A stretch of DNA of 64,000 nt from Variovorax paradoxus (lineage in GTDB: Bacteria; Pseudomonadota; Gammaproteobacteria; Burkholderiales; Burkholderiaceae_C): NCBI RefSeq assembly GCF_022009635.1, contig NZ_CP091716.1, positions 4,919,501 to 4,983,500 on the forward strand, written 5' to 3'. Position numbers and translations under genes: made by a program. Below, one piece after another: positions 29,735 through 38,167 of this stretch. The notes below the pieces were generated by a model that saw only the letters and a list, made by a program, of their open reading frames with translations, did no database searches and had not been told where the DNA came from. The number at the start of each line of letters is the position of its first letter. Positions within the stretch are counted from its first letter, which is position 1.

Positions 29735-31615
29735 TCAATCCTGCGCCTGGGAAGCCATGCGCGCCGGTGCGTTGAGGGCACCGTATGCGTCGTAGCTGCC
29801 CACGCGCTGTGCGACCTCGAAGAACAGTCCCCCCTCGAAACTCTCCGTGTAGATATGCAGGTAGTCGCCGGCCGGCGAGCGGTCGAACAGCACGCCCGCC
29901 TCGCGCATGCGCGCCAGCAGCTCGGGCGCCAGGTCGATGCGCGTCGCCAGGTCGTCGTAGTAGTTGTCCGAGATGGGCACGAAGCGCGTGCCGTTGGCGC
30001 GCAGCTTCGCGGCGGTGTCGAAGATGTCCGCGCAGCTCAGCGCGATGTGATGCACCGCGCCGCCGCCGGTCACGCTCAGCGTGCGGGCGGTGCGGGTGCG
30101 CTGGCTGAGCGACACGTTGAGCACCAGGCGCAGGCTGCGGTCGGCATTGGCGACGCCGCGGCTGCGGATGAGGCCGAAGGGGTCGGCCAGCTCCAGGCTC
30201 TCGCCGGGCTCCAGGCCGAGCACCGCGCGCGTGAAGAGCACCCAGGTATCCAGCTGGTCGACCGCCAGGCCCAGCGCCACATGGTCGATGCGCTGCAGGC
30301 CGGCATCGGATTCGTCGGCGCCGCCGTCTTCGAGGATGAAGTCGGCTTCGTACAGGCCGTTGGCGCCCAGCGCTTCCGGCACGAAATGAATGAGGTTGCC
30401 GCCGGGCGCGACCACGGCCGGCACGCGCAGCTCGTTCGGCCCGACCGGACTGTCGTGCCGCTGCGAGCGCATGGCGGTGGCGCGGCCCACGGCGGCGAGC
30501 GGGTCGGCGCAGCGCACGCCCAGCGCGCAGACAGAGGTGCCATGCGCGTCGAAGCGGCTGCGCGCGAAGGAATCGGGCTGGGCGTTGACGATCAGGTTGA
30601 CCTCGCCCTGGCGGTACAGCGTGACGGCCTTGGAGCGGTGCTTGCCCACGCGCCTAAAGCCCAGTTGCTTCACCAGCGCGGCCAGCGTGAGGGCCGAGGC
30701 CTCGTCGGCCGCGAACTCGATGAACGACAGGCCCGACAGCGCGGGCGCCGGCGGCGGGTTGAACAGCTCCACGCGCTGCGGCTGCACGGGCGCGTCGGCC
30801 ATGCGCTGGCGCGCTTCGCTCTCGAGGTAGAGCAGCGAGCGCATCGCGTCCACCGCGGTGCGGCGGTTCGGCGTCTCGCGGAAGATGTCGTTGAAGATCT
30901 CGAGCGACAGCGGTCCGGTGTAGCCCGCGCGCAGCACCTGCGTGAAGAAGCCGACCACGTCGAAGTCGCCCTGCCCCGGGAACGAGCGGTGGTGGCGCGC
31001 CCACTGGAGCACGTCCATCGACAGCAGCGGCGCGTCGGCCATCTGCAGGAAGAAGATCTTGTCGCCTGGAATGTCGGCGATGCCGGCCGGATCGTCCTTC
31101 AGCGACAGCGTGTGGAAGCTGTCGAGGATCAGGCCCAGATGCGGGTGATTTGCGCGCCGCACGATGTCCCAGGCCTGCCCGTACAGCGATGTATGGCGGC
31201 CCCAGGCCAGCGCCTCGAAGCCCACGCGCAGGTTGCGGCGCGCGGCGCGCTCGGCCAGTTCGTGCAGTTGGGCGGCGGCCAGCGCCGGGTCGTTCACGGC
31301 CAGCGCAGAGGTGTTGGAGCAGCACAGCACCAGCGGCGCGCCCATGGCCTCCATCAGGTCGAACTTGCGCTCGGCGCGCTCCAGGCTGCGGCGGAACTGC
31401 GGCTCGGGCATGCCTTCGAAGTCGCGGAACGGCTGGTACAGGTCGATCGACAGGCCCAGGTCGGCGGTAATGCCGCGCAGCTCGGTGGCGGTGCCCTTGA
31501 AGTTGATGAAGTCGGCCTCGAACAGTTCGATGCCGTCGAAACCGGCGGCCGCGACGGCTTCGAGCTTCTGGCGAAGCGTGCCGCTGAGCGAGACGGTGGC
31601 GATGGAGCGATGCAT
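29735..31615 (-). CDS. quiC: 3-dehydroshikimate dehydratase, QuiC-type fusion protein
   Basis: 626 aa from the ATG at 31615. Residues about 1-270 are a sugar-phosphate isomerase-like TIM barrel with metal-ligand segments (GFDGIELFEADFI, GFEALAWGRHTS, LGLILDSFHTL, LSLEIFND) and form the dehydratase. Residues about 290-620 are a VOC domain like 4-hydroxyphenylpyruvate dioxygenase (VHHIALSCADIF, LHIYTESFEGGLFFEV). Two-domain proteins of this kind (Pseudomonas QuiC) convert 3-dehydroshikimate to protocatechuate; the role of the second domain is unclear. Probably cotranscribed with the MHS transporter; a palindromic operator lies 54 bases upstream. Confidence 0.92.
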   Translation of the reverse strand: MHRSIATVSLSGTLRQKLEAVAAAGFDGIELFEADFINFKGTATELRGITADLGLSIDLYQPFRDFEGMPEPQFRRSLERAERKFDLMEAMGAPLVLCCSNTSALAVNDPALAAAQLHELAERAARRNLRVGFEALAWGRHTSLYGQAWDIVRRANHPHLGLILDSFHTLSLKDDPAGIADIPGDKIFFLQMADAPLLSMDVLQWARHHRSFPGQGDFDVVGFFTQVLRAGYTGPLSLEIFNDIFRETPNRRTAVDAMRSLLYLESEARQRMADAPVQPQRVELFNPPPAPALSGLSFIEFAADEASALTLAALVKQLGFRRVGKHRSKAVTLYRQGEVNLIVNAQPDSFARSRFDAHGTSVCALGVRCADPLAAVGRATAMRSQRHDSPVGPNELRVPAVVAPGGNLIHFVPEALGANGLYEADFILEDGGADESDAGLQRIDHVALGLAVDQLDTWVLFTRAVLGLEPGESLELADPFGLIRSRGVANADRSLRLVLNVSLSQRTRTARTLSVTGGGAVHHIALSCADIFDTAAKLRANGTRFVPISDNYYDDLATRIDLAPELLARMREAGVLFDRSPAGDYLHIYTESFEGGLFFEVAQRVGSYDAYGALNAPARMASQAQD

Positions 31616-31668
31616 GGGTGCGACTTTAGAAACACCCAGCCCCCGCCACAATCTATTCAGAGGCCTAT

Positions 31669-31685
31669 TGATCGATCATCGATCA
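31669..31685. promoter_or_regulatory. Palindromic operator candidate upstream of quiC
   Basis: The sequence TGATCGAT-C-ATCGATCA has perfect 8-bp arms around one central base. It lies 54 bases before the quiC ATG in the 133-base gap after pcaD, where a promoter is expected. Its core TCGATNATCGAT is shared with the box in the aroE/iclR gap (37271-37285), so the same regulator, probably the IclR protein encoded at 37374, is expected to bind both. Confidence 0.6.
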
Positions 31686-31748
31686 CATGCGTCCATTATT
31701 CGCACGAAATACGGGATACACCTAGGCCGCCGGCGTCGCTTTGAGCCG

Positions 31749-32513
31749 TCAAAGACTGCGCCAGAAATCGATCAGCAGTTGTGCGAACTCCACCGGGCGC
31801 TCCACGGCGCTGACGTGCGCGGCGTCGATGGTGGCCAGCCGGGCGTTCGGAATCGCGCCGGCGATGGCCTGCGACATGGCCAGGGGCGTGGCTTCGTCGC
31901 GCAGGCCGCCGATGACCAGCGTGGGCACGGCGATGCGGTGGTTGCTCTCGCGGAAGTCGATGGCGGCCACGGCGTTGCAGCTCGCGATGTAGGCCTGCGG
32001 GTCTGTGCGCACCAGCACGTCGTGCAGCGCCTTGGCGGCGGCCGCGCCTTCGGAGGTGGTCACGAAGTCCGGCGTGAGCCAGCGCGACACCGCGCCGGGC
32101 GCGATGGCGGCCACGCCCTGGGCGTTGACCGTCTCGGCGCGCGCGCGCCACGGGGCCTGGTCGGGGTAGTGCGCGGACGAATTGGCGATCACCACCGTCT
32201 TGAGCAGCTCTGGGTGGCGCACGGCCAGCGCCTGCGCGGTCATGCCGCCCATCGACAGGCCGACGAAATGCACCGGCTCGCCGCCCGCTTCGCGCTGGAT
32301 GAGCTCGGCCGCGTCCTGCGCGAGCGTCTCGATGCGCAAGGGGCCCGGCACCACTTCGGAGGCGCCGTGGTTGCGGTGGTCGTAGCGGATCACCGTGTGG
32401 GCGCGCGCCAGTTGCGCGGCCACGCCGTCCCACATGCTCAGGTCGCAGCCGAGCGCATGGCTGAGCACGACGATCGGACCGTCGCCTTCGCGAACGACAT
32501 TCAAACGGGTCAT
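31749..32513 (-). CDS. pcaD: 3-oxoadipate enol-lactonase
   Basis: 254 aa. Alpha/beta hydrolase: IVVLSHALGCDLSMWD (oxyanion region), RYDHRNHGAS, nucleophile elbow FVGLSMGGM (serine), VIGGLRDEATP (aspartate) and the C-terminal ATIDAAHVSAVE (histidine). Hydrolyses beta-ketoadipate enol-lactone to beta-ketoadipate in the protocatechuate branch. Its ATG overlaps the stop of the upstream MFS gene (ATGA), so it is translationally coupled as the last gene of the pcaB-pcaC-MFS-pcaD unit. Confidence 0.93.
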   Translation of the reverse strand: MTRLNVVREGDGPIVVLSHALGCDLSMWDGVAAQLARAHTVIRYDHRNHGASEVVPGPLRIETLAQDAAELIQREAGGEPVHFVGLSMGGMTAQALAVRHPELLKTVVIANSSAHYPDQAPWRARAETVNAQGVAAIAPGAVSRWLTPDFVTTSEGAAAAKALHDVLVRTDPQAYIASCNAVAAIDFRESNHRIAVPTLVIGGLRDEATPLAMSQAIAGAIPNARLATIDAAHVSAVERPVEFAQLLIDFWRSL

Positions 32514-33730
32514 GGTGTGGTTTCCTTTGTCGGATGTTGAAGACGTGGCAGCCAGAAAAACGCGATGGCCATCAGCGAGATGCCGGCCAGCAGCATCGGC
32601 ACGACCATCGGCCAGGCGCCGTAGCTGTAGTCGGCGTCGACGAAGCGCGCGGCCAACTGCCCCACGCAGAACGCGACCATCATCATGCCGAAGCCCGACC
32701 ACGACACGGCCCGGCCCGCGAGATGCGGCAAATCGCCCACCGCGCCGGCCTGGCCGCAGGGCTGGTGGATGCCGTGGCCGAGGCAGTACACCGCATGCCC
32801 GAAGAGCAGCGGCACCGCGCTGAGCGGCATCAACCAGCAGCCGAGGGCCTGGATCACGGCGCCGGTGATGCTGAGCGAGGCGCCGAGCCGCACGGTGCGC
32901 ACCGGCCCATAGCGCCGCAGCAGCGTGCGGCACATGGTGGTGCTGAAGATGTAGACCAGCGAGCCGCCGGCCGGGATCCAGCCGTACCAGGCGGGCGACC
33001 AGCCGAGATAGCCGATGTAGACCATCGGCGACAGCAGCAGGAAGCAGAAGAGCCCGCCGTAGGTCGACGCGGCCACCGAAGCCCAGGCACGGAACGAGCG
33101 GCTCGCGAACACGGTGCGGGTGCTGCCGCGCGGGGCGGAGAGGCCGTCTTCGCCCATCGGCTTGCGCGTTTCCGCGAACGAGTACCAGCACATCGCGAAC
33201 AGCACCGAGGCGTAGACCGCCATCGCCACCATCACCCAGCGCCAGCCCGCGCCCTGCACCAGCCATGCGCCCAGCAGCGGCGCCAGCAGCCCCACCACGC
33301 CCAGCCCGGTGAGGCCGCGCGCCATGACGTGCGGCCCTTCGTGCGCCGGGTACAGGTCGCGCACCGCGGCGCGCGAGCACACGAGGATGGCGGCCATCGA
33401 AAAGCCCTGCAGCGCGCGCCAGCCCGCGAGCAGCGCCACGCTGTCCGCGAACGCGCCGCCCAGCGCCGCGAGCACGTAGCAGCCCAGCCCCGCCAGCAGC
33501 ACCGGCCGCCGGCCGAAGCGGTCGGCCAGCGGGCCGCACAGCAGTTGCGCGAAGCCGAAAGCCAGCACGAACAGCGTGAGGCTGGTGCTGGCGGAGCCGA
33601 GCTCCTTGGCGATGGCGGGCAGCGCCGGCAGGTAGCTGTCGGTGGCCACGGGCTGCGCCGCCAGCAGCAGCGGCAGCAGCAGCGCGAAACTGATGTCGAA
33701 CCGGCCCTTGCGGGCGCCCGGCGCGCTCAC
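32510..33730 (-). CDS. Bcr/CflA-type MFS transporter inside the pca operon
   Basis: 406 aa from a GTG at 33730 that overlaps the pcaC stop (GTGA). Twelve membrane segments; QPVATDSYLPALPAIAKELG at the start and GPLADRFGRRPVLLAG are signatures of the DHA1 Bcr/CflA drug-efflux branch. Four-base overlaps on both sides show it is a true member of the pca operon. In this position it may export toxic intermediates or move aromatic acids; family membership alone would suggest efflux. Confidence 0.9.
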   Translation of the reverse strand: MSAPGARKGRFDISFALLLPLLLAAQPVATDSYLPALPAIAKELGSASTSLTLFVLAFGFAQLLCGPLADRFGRRPVLLAGLGCYVLAALGGAFADSVALLAGWRALQGFSMAAILVCSRAAVRDLYPAHEGPHVMARGLTGLGVVGLLAPLLGAWLVQGAGWRWVMVAMAVYASVLFAMCWYSFAETRKPMGEDGLSAPRGSTRTVFASRSFRAWASVAASTYGGLFCFLLLSPMVYIGYLGWSPAWYGWIPAGGSLVYIFSTTMCRTLLRRYGPVRTVRLGASLSITGAVIQALGCWLMPLSAVPLLFGHAVYCLGHGIHQPCGQAGAVGDLPHLAGRAVSWSGFGMMMVAFCVGQLAARFVDADYSYGAWPMVVPMLLAGISLMAIAFFWLPRLQHPTKETTP

Positions 33731-34161
33731 TGCGCGGCGGACGCCGGCGTCGCGGGCAACAGGCCCTTCTCGCGCAGGATGCCGGTCGCGATGCCGAAGG
33801 CATGGTTGGCCACCGGCACGCCGCAGTAGATGGCGGCCATCATGATCACTTCCTTGATGTCTTCCGGCGTGAGGCGCGACTCGGGCGGGCCGTCGAGCGC
33901 GGCGCGCACGTGCATGGCGAATTCTTCGTAGGCGTGGATGCCCAGCATCATCGACAGCACCATGTAGCGGCGCGTCTTGTCGCCCAGCGCGGGGCGGCCC
34001 CAGATGTCGTTCCACGCATGGCGCGTGATCAGCTCCTGGAACTCGGCATTGAAGCCGTTGCGGTTGGCGAGCGACTTGTCGACCCAGGCGTCGCCGAGCA
34101 CACGGCGGCGGTTGACGAGGCCGGCTTCGTAGTCGTTGACGGGCGTTTCAGGGGTGGTCAT
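33727..34161 (-). CDS. pcaC: 4-carboxymuconolactone decarboxylase
   Basis: 144 aa, the normal size of stand-alone PcaC (AhpD-like all-helical fold). Typical segments are GLVNRRRVLGDAWVDKSLAN, NDIWGRPALGDKTRRYMVLS and the C-terminal EVIMMAAIYCGVPVANHAF. Converts gamma-carboxymuconolactone to beta-ketoadipate enol-lactone. The start overlaps the pcaB stop (ATGA) and the stop overlaps the MFS start (GTGA). Confidence 0.96.
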   Translation of the reverse strand: MTTPETPVNDYEAGLVNRRRVLGDAWVDKSLANRNGFNAEFQELITRHAWNDIWGRPALGDKTRRYMVLSMMLGIHAYEEFAMHVRAALDGPPESRLTPEDIKEVIMMAAIYCGVPVANHAFGIATGILREKGLLPATPASAAQ

Positions 34162-35372
34162 TGAGAGAGTTCCTTGTCTGCGTCGAGCCGGGCCTGCAGC
34201 GCCTTCACTTCGGCGAGGGCCGTCTGTCCGGCGTTGTGTGCGAGCGCGGGGTCGAACCATTCGTCGGCCGCGTCGCGCGGGAGTTCGGCGCGCAGCCGGT
34301 CGATGTTGGCGCGCATGCGCGCGGCATCGACCTGCAGGCCGGGCAGCGCGCCGGCCATGGCGCGCACGCTGCCGTGCGCCGACATCAGCAGCTGCGGCCA
34401 CTCGGCCAGCTCCGCCTGCCAGGCGCCGAGCGCGCGTTCGTGCTGTTGCGGCATGGCGCCGAGCAAGGCGGCCACGCGTTGCGGCGCGCGGTGCGCGGCG
34501 GCGATGGCCACCATCGAGGCCACCGGGTTGCGCTTGTGCGGCATGGCCGACGAGCCGCCCCGGCCCGGCTCGCTGGGCTCGGAGACCTCGGCCACCTCGT
34601 ACTGGCCGAGCAGCGCGATGTCGACCGCGATCTTGCCCAGGCTGCCGGTCACGAGCCCCAACTCGCAGCCCAGCGCCACCCATTCGTCGCGCTGCGTGTG
34701 CCACGTTGCGCCGGGGTCGCCCAGGCCCAGTTCCTTGGCCATGCGCTGGCGCACGGCGGCGCCCTGCCCCTTCATCTGCGCGAGCGTGCCGACGGCGCCG
34801 CCCAGTTGCAGCTGCAGCGCATGCTTCGCGGCCTCGCGCAGGCGCAGGCGGCTGCGCACCAGCGGCGCGGCCCAGCCGGCGCACTTGAAGCCGAAGCTGG
34901 TAACGGAAGCCGGCTGCATCAGCGTGCGGGCGAGCATGGGTGTTTCCGCATGCTGCGTGGCCAGGCGCAGCAGCGCGTCGGCGGCCTTGGCCAGGTCGGT
35001 CTCGATGAGCGCGACCGCCTCGCGCGTGACCAGCGCCATCGCGCTGTCGATCACGTCCTGGCTGGTGCTGCCGAAATGCACATACGGCGCGGCGTCGGCG
35101 TTGAAAAGGCTCACGGCCTCGCGCAGCGCCTTGACCAGCGGAATGGCAACGCTGCCCGCGCGGCCGCTCTCGCGCACGATCTTGGCAACGTCGAACAGCT
35201 CGACCTTGCAGCTGCTCACGATGGAATGCGCGGCGCTCTCGGGGATCAGCCCCTCGGCCGCCTGGGCACGCGCCAGCGCGGCCTCGAAGCGCAGCATCGC
35301 GTCGACGAACGCGCGGTCGCTGAAGGCGCCCAGCGTTTCGGATGTGGAAAGAAAACCCTCGAAGATACTCAT
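34158..35372 (-). CDS. pcaB: 3-carboxy-cis,cis-muconate cycloisomerase
   Basis: 404 aa. Member of the fumarase/aspartase superfamily with the signature GGSSAMPHKRNPV. FGSTSQDVIDSAM contains the second conserved region. Converts beta-carboxymuconate to gamma-carboxymuconolactone. First gene of the four overlapping pca-type genes; the AroE-like gene at 35389 ends 16 bases upstream on the same strand, so the unit probably starts with the two dehydrogenase genes. Confidence 0.95.
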   Translation of the reverse strand: MSIFEGFLSTSETLGAFSDRAFVDAMLRFEAALARAQAAEGLIPESAAHSIVSSCKVELFDVAKIVRESGRAGSVAIPLVKALREAVSLFNADAAPYVHFGSTSQDVIDSAMALVTREAVALIETDLAKAADALLRLATQHAETPMLARTLMQPASVTSFGFKCAGWAAPLVRSRLRLREAAKHALQLQLGGAVGTLAQMKGQGAAVRQRMAKELGLGDPGATWHTQRDEWVALGCELGLVTGSLGKIAVDIALLGQYEVAEVSEPSEPGRGGSSAMPHKRNPVASMVAIAAAHRAPQRVAALLGAMPQQHERALGAWQAELAEWPQLLMSAHGSVRAMAGALPGLQVDAARMRANIDRLRAELPRDAADEWFDPALAHNAGQTALAEVKALQARLDADKELSQ

Positions 35373-35388
35373 GCGGTGACTCGGCCTT

Positions 35389-36222
35389 TCAATATTTCAA
35401 TTGGGCCACGGCACGTAATTCCTCTGGGGACGCTGTGCCAAAACCGAAGAACTCGAGGTAGGCAGGAATCATCTCGAACAGCATGTCGGTGCCGACCTGC
35501 ACCTGGCAGCCCTTGGCCTTGGCGGCCTCGAGCAGCGGCGTGTACTCGGTCTTCATCACGACTTCGCCCACGAAGGTGCCGGGGTCGATGCGGTCCACGT
35601 CGAACGGCAGCGGGTCGCCCTCCTTCATGCCGAGCGGCGTGGCGTTGACGACCACGTCGTAGCCGGCCGGGTCCTTCGAGCCCGTCGCCACCTTCATTTG
35701 CGGATAGTGCTCGCGCAGACGCGCGGCCAGCGCGCCGGCCGAAGCCTCGCTCATGTCGAACAACATCAGCTCCGCGGCGCCTGCGGCGGCAATCGATGCC
35801 GCGATGGCGGAGCCGACACCGCCCGTGCCGGACACCAGCACCCGCGTGCCCTTGAAGAGCCGCCCCTTGCGCTCCACGCCGCGCACGAAGCCGGCGCCGT
35901 CGAACTGGTCGCCCAGCAGCGTGCCGTCGGGCCGCTTGAGAATGGCGTTGCAGGCGCCGGCCACGCGGGCGGTGGGCGTCACCTCGTCCACCAGCGACAT
36001 CGTCGTCACCTTGTGCGGCATCGTCACCAGCGCGCCGCGCAGGTTGCTGAACTTGAAGATCTGCGGCAGCGAGGCCGCGTAGTCCTCGGGCTTCACGCCC
36101 ATCGGCACCACCACCGCGTCGATGCCCTGCTTGTCGAACCAGGGGTTGTAGATCATCGGCGCCTTGAAGGCCTCGGTCGGAAAACCCAGGTGGGCGATGA
36201 GCGTTGTCTTGCCGGAAATCAT
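35389..36222 (-). CDS. Shikimate/quinate dehydrogenase-like protein (AroE family) 1
   Basis: 277 aa. AroE fold: the catalytic lysine is in GALVTMPHKVTT, the dinucleotide-binding loop is LVSGTGGVGSAIAASI, and VVVNATPLGM is the family signature. The usual NTD substrate motif reads DQFDGAG, as in catabolic paralogues rather than biosynthetic AroE. In this cluster it probably oxidises shikimate or quinate to the dehydro form that feeds quiC. Second of two AroE-like genes, 28 bases after the first. Confidence 0.9.
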   Translation of the reverse strand: MISGKTTLIAHLGFPTEAFKAPMIYNPWFDKQGIDAVVVPMGVKPEDYAASLPQIFKFSNLRGALVTMPHKVTTMSLVDEVTPTARVAGACNAILKRPDGTLLGDQFDGAGFVRGVERKGRLFKGTRVLVSGTGGVGSAIAASIAAAGAAELMLFDMSEASAGALAARLREHYPQMKVATGSKDPAGYDVVVNATPLGMKEGDPLPFDVDRIDPGTFVGEVVMKTEYTPLLEAAKAKGCQVQVGTDMLFEMIPAYLEFFGFGTASPEELRAVAQLKY

Positions 36223-36250
36223 GTCGGTCTCTTCAATGGAAAGGCGCGGC

Positions 36251-37174
36251 TCAAGCCACGCTCGGGGAGTGATAGCGCAGGGGCTGCTTGATTTCGCCGT
36301 GCATGGCCGGCGGGTAGATGATTTCGCGCAGGAAGTCGGCGTCGGCGCGCAGCGCTTCTGCCGCGTCCGCGTGGCCGAAGTAGCGCATGTAGTGCGGCAT
36401 CTGCTGGATCAGCATCTCGAAGCCGGCCTGCGCGTTGAGCCCGCGCGCGCGGGCCGCGCGCACCAGCGGCGTGGGCTGGTTGCGCAAAAGGATGTCGAAC
36501 AGCGCGGCATGGTCGTCCATGCGCGCCACGTCGACCGGCAGCGCGTCGCCCTCGACCAGGCCGAGCGGCGTGGCGTTGACGACCAGGTCGTAGCCCTCGG
36601 GCGCGTTGCTGTCGACCGCCACCACCGTGGCGTCGAAGAAGGCGTCGAGCTTGGCGGCCACGCCCGCCGCCTTGCCGGCGGCCTTGTCGTAGAAGGCGAT
36701 GTGCGTCGCACCGTTCACCACGCCGCCCTCGGCCAGCGCCACGCCGATGGCCGCGGCGCTCACGCCCGCGCCGACGATCAGCACGCGCTTGCCGCGAAAG
36801 GGGATGTTGCAGTGGTCGAGCGCGCCGATCAGGCCTTCGCCGTCGAACAGGTCGCCTTCGAGCTGGTCGCCTTCGGTGCGGCGCACCACGTTCACCGAAC
36901 CCGCCACGCGCCCGAAGAGCCCGCAGCCGTCGAGCAGGTCGACCACCAGCGGCTTGTGCGGCGGCGCGATCACCATGCCGCGCACGTTGCGCGCCAGGAA
37001 CGCCGACTTGAAGAACACCGCGAAATCGCGCACCGGCACCTGCATGGGCAGCAGCACCGCGTCGATGCCGAAGCGCTCGAAGACCGCGTTGAACATGCGC
37101 GGCAGCCGCACATTTCGGACCGGGTCGCCCGGAATCAGGTACGCCTGGGTGCTGCCGCTGATGGAATGGCTCAT
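36251..37174 (-). CDS. Shikimate/quinate dehydrogenase-like protein (AroE family) 2
   Basis: 307 aa from the ATG at 37174, with GGAAG about 8 bases upstream. AroE fold: catalytic lysine in MVIAPPHKPLV, glycine-rich loop LIVGAGVSAAAIGVAL, signature LVVNATPLGLVEG, and DLFDGEG in place of NTDG. Clearly related to but different from the next gene, so the pair may split quinate and shikimate (or NAD and NADP) between them. First gene of the catabolic operon, divergent from the IclR gene. Confidence 0.88.
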   Translation of the reverse strand: MSHSISGSTQAYLIPGDPVRNVRLPRMFNAVFERFGIDAVLLPMQVPVRDFAVFFKSAFLARNVRGMVIAPPHKPLVVDLLDGCGLFGRVAGSVNVVRRTEGDQLEGDLFDGEGLIGALDHCNIPFRGKRVLIVGAGVSAAAIGVALAEGGVVNGATHIAFYDKAAGKAAGVAAKLDAFFDATVVAVDSNAPEGYDLVVNATPLGLVEGDALPVDVARMDDHAALFDILLRNQPTPLVRAARARGLNAQAGFEMLIQQMPHYMRYFGHADAAEALRADADFLREIIYPPAMHGEIKQPLRYHSPSVA

Positions 37175-37258
37175 GTGCTTGCTTCCGTTCGTCAATCGCT
37201 CTTTTCGAGGCCGGATGCCGAGCTTTATAGTCTCTTCGCGCGGTTCATGCAGGCCTAC

Positions 37259-37306
37259 GTCCGATAAAACGTTCGATAATCGATCTGCAAAAATCGTTAA
37301 TCGTTC
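37259..37306. promoter_or_regulatory. PcaR/PcaU-like operator region between aroE-like and iclR genes
   Basis: GTTCGATAATCGATC (37271-37285) closely resembles the box known for IclR-type PcaR/PcaU regulators (recalled as GTTCGATAATCGCAC). It is preceded by a partial direct copy GTCCGATAA (37259-37267) and followed by the repeat AATCGTT AATCGTT (37292-37305). PcaU sites also combine a palindrome with a direct repeat. The region lies 97 bases before the AroE-like start and about 90 bases before the iclR start, suiting shared activation and autoregulation. The rest of the 199-base gap shows nothing else. Confidence 0.7.
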
Positions 37307-37373
37307 AAATCAAGGGTTTTCACCTGCACCGAATGCCTACGCCGACTGCCTTGGCGCAGGCACACTTCCGGCC

Positions 37374-38159
37374 ATGAGCAAGGACGACTCGACACCTCCC
37401 GCGGGCCTGGACAAGCGCGACTGGATTGCCGGCCTGGAGCGCGGCGTGAGCATCATCGAGGCCTTCGACGATGCCAACCCGCGCCTCACCGCCAGCCAGG
37501 CGGGCCAGCGCACGAACATGACCCGCACCGCCGCGCGGCGCTACCTGCTCACGCTGCAGCACATGGGCTACGTGGCCAGCGACGGCAAGCTGTTCTGGCT
37601 CACGCCGCGCGTGCTGCGGCTGGGCCGCTCGTACCTGGAATCGGCCCGCCTGCCGCGCGTGGTGCAGCCCTTCCTGCAGCGCGTGGCCGCCGGCACCAAC
37701 GAAATCGCCTATCTCAGCGTGATGGACGGCGACGAGGTGGTCTACATCGCGCGCAACGGCCCGAACCGCAGCATGAGCACCGGTTATGTGCTGGGCGCGC
37801 GCGTGCCGGCCCAGGTAACCGCATCAGGCATGCTGATGCTGGCGCTGCGCAGCGACGCCGAACTGAACGAATGGCTGGCGACCAGGCAGCTGACGGTTTT
37901 CACCTCGCACACCATCGCGAGCATGGAGCGCATGAAGCTCGAGCTGGCGCGCATCAGGGCCCAGGGATGGGCGCTGTCGGAACAGCAGCTCGACCTGAAC
38001 TCGCGCGGCATCGCGGCGCCCCTGCGCGACCGACACGGCACGCTGGTGGGCGCGCTGAACATCACCATGCCGATGGGGCACGAAAGCTCGGAAGACGCGG
38101 TGGCGCGGGTGCTGCCGGTGCTGCGGGAGACGGCGCAGGCGATGCGCAACCTGATCTGA
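37374..38159 (+). CDS. IclR family regulator (PcaR/PobR-like)
   Basis: 261 aa from the ATG at 37374. N-terminal winged helix: SIIEAFDDANPRLTASQAGQ, RTNMTRTAARRYLLTLQHMG; then LTPRVLRLGRSYLESARLPR and the effector-binding domain with EIAYLSVMDGDEVVYIAR. Members of this branch (PcaR, PcaU, PobR) sense beta-ketoadipate, protocatechuate or 4-hydroxybenzoate. Divergent from the AroE/pca operon; the shared boxes suggest it also controls quiC. Confidence 0.93.
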   Translation: MSKDDSTPPAGLDKRDWIAGLERGVSIIEAFDDANPRLTASQAGQRTNMTRTAARRYLLTLQHMGYVASDGKLFWLTPRVLRLGRSYLESARLPRVVQPFLQRVAAGTNEIAYLSVMDGDEVVYIARNGPNRSMSTGYVLGARVPAQVTASGMLMLALRSDAELNEWLATRQLTVFTSHTIASMERMKLELARIRAQGWALSEQQLDLNSRGIAAPLRDRHGTLVGALNITMPMGHESSEDAVARVLPVLRETAQAMRNLI

Positions 38160-38167
38160 GAGTCACC

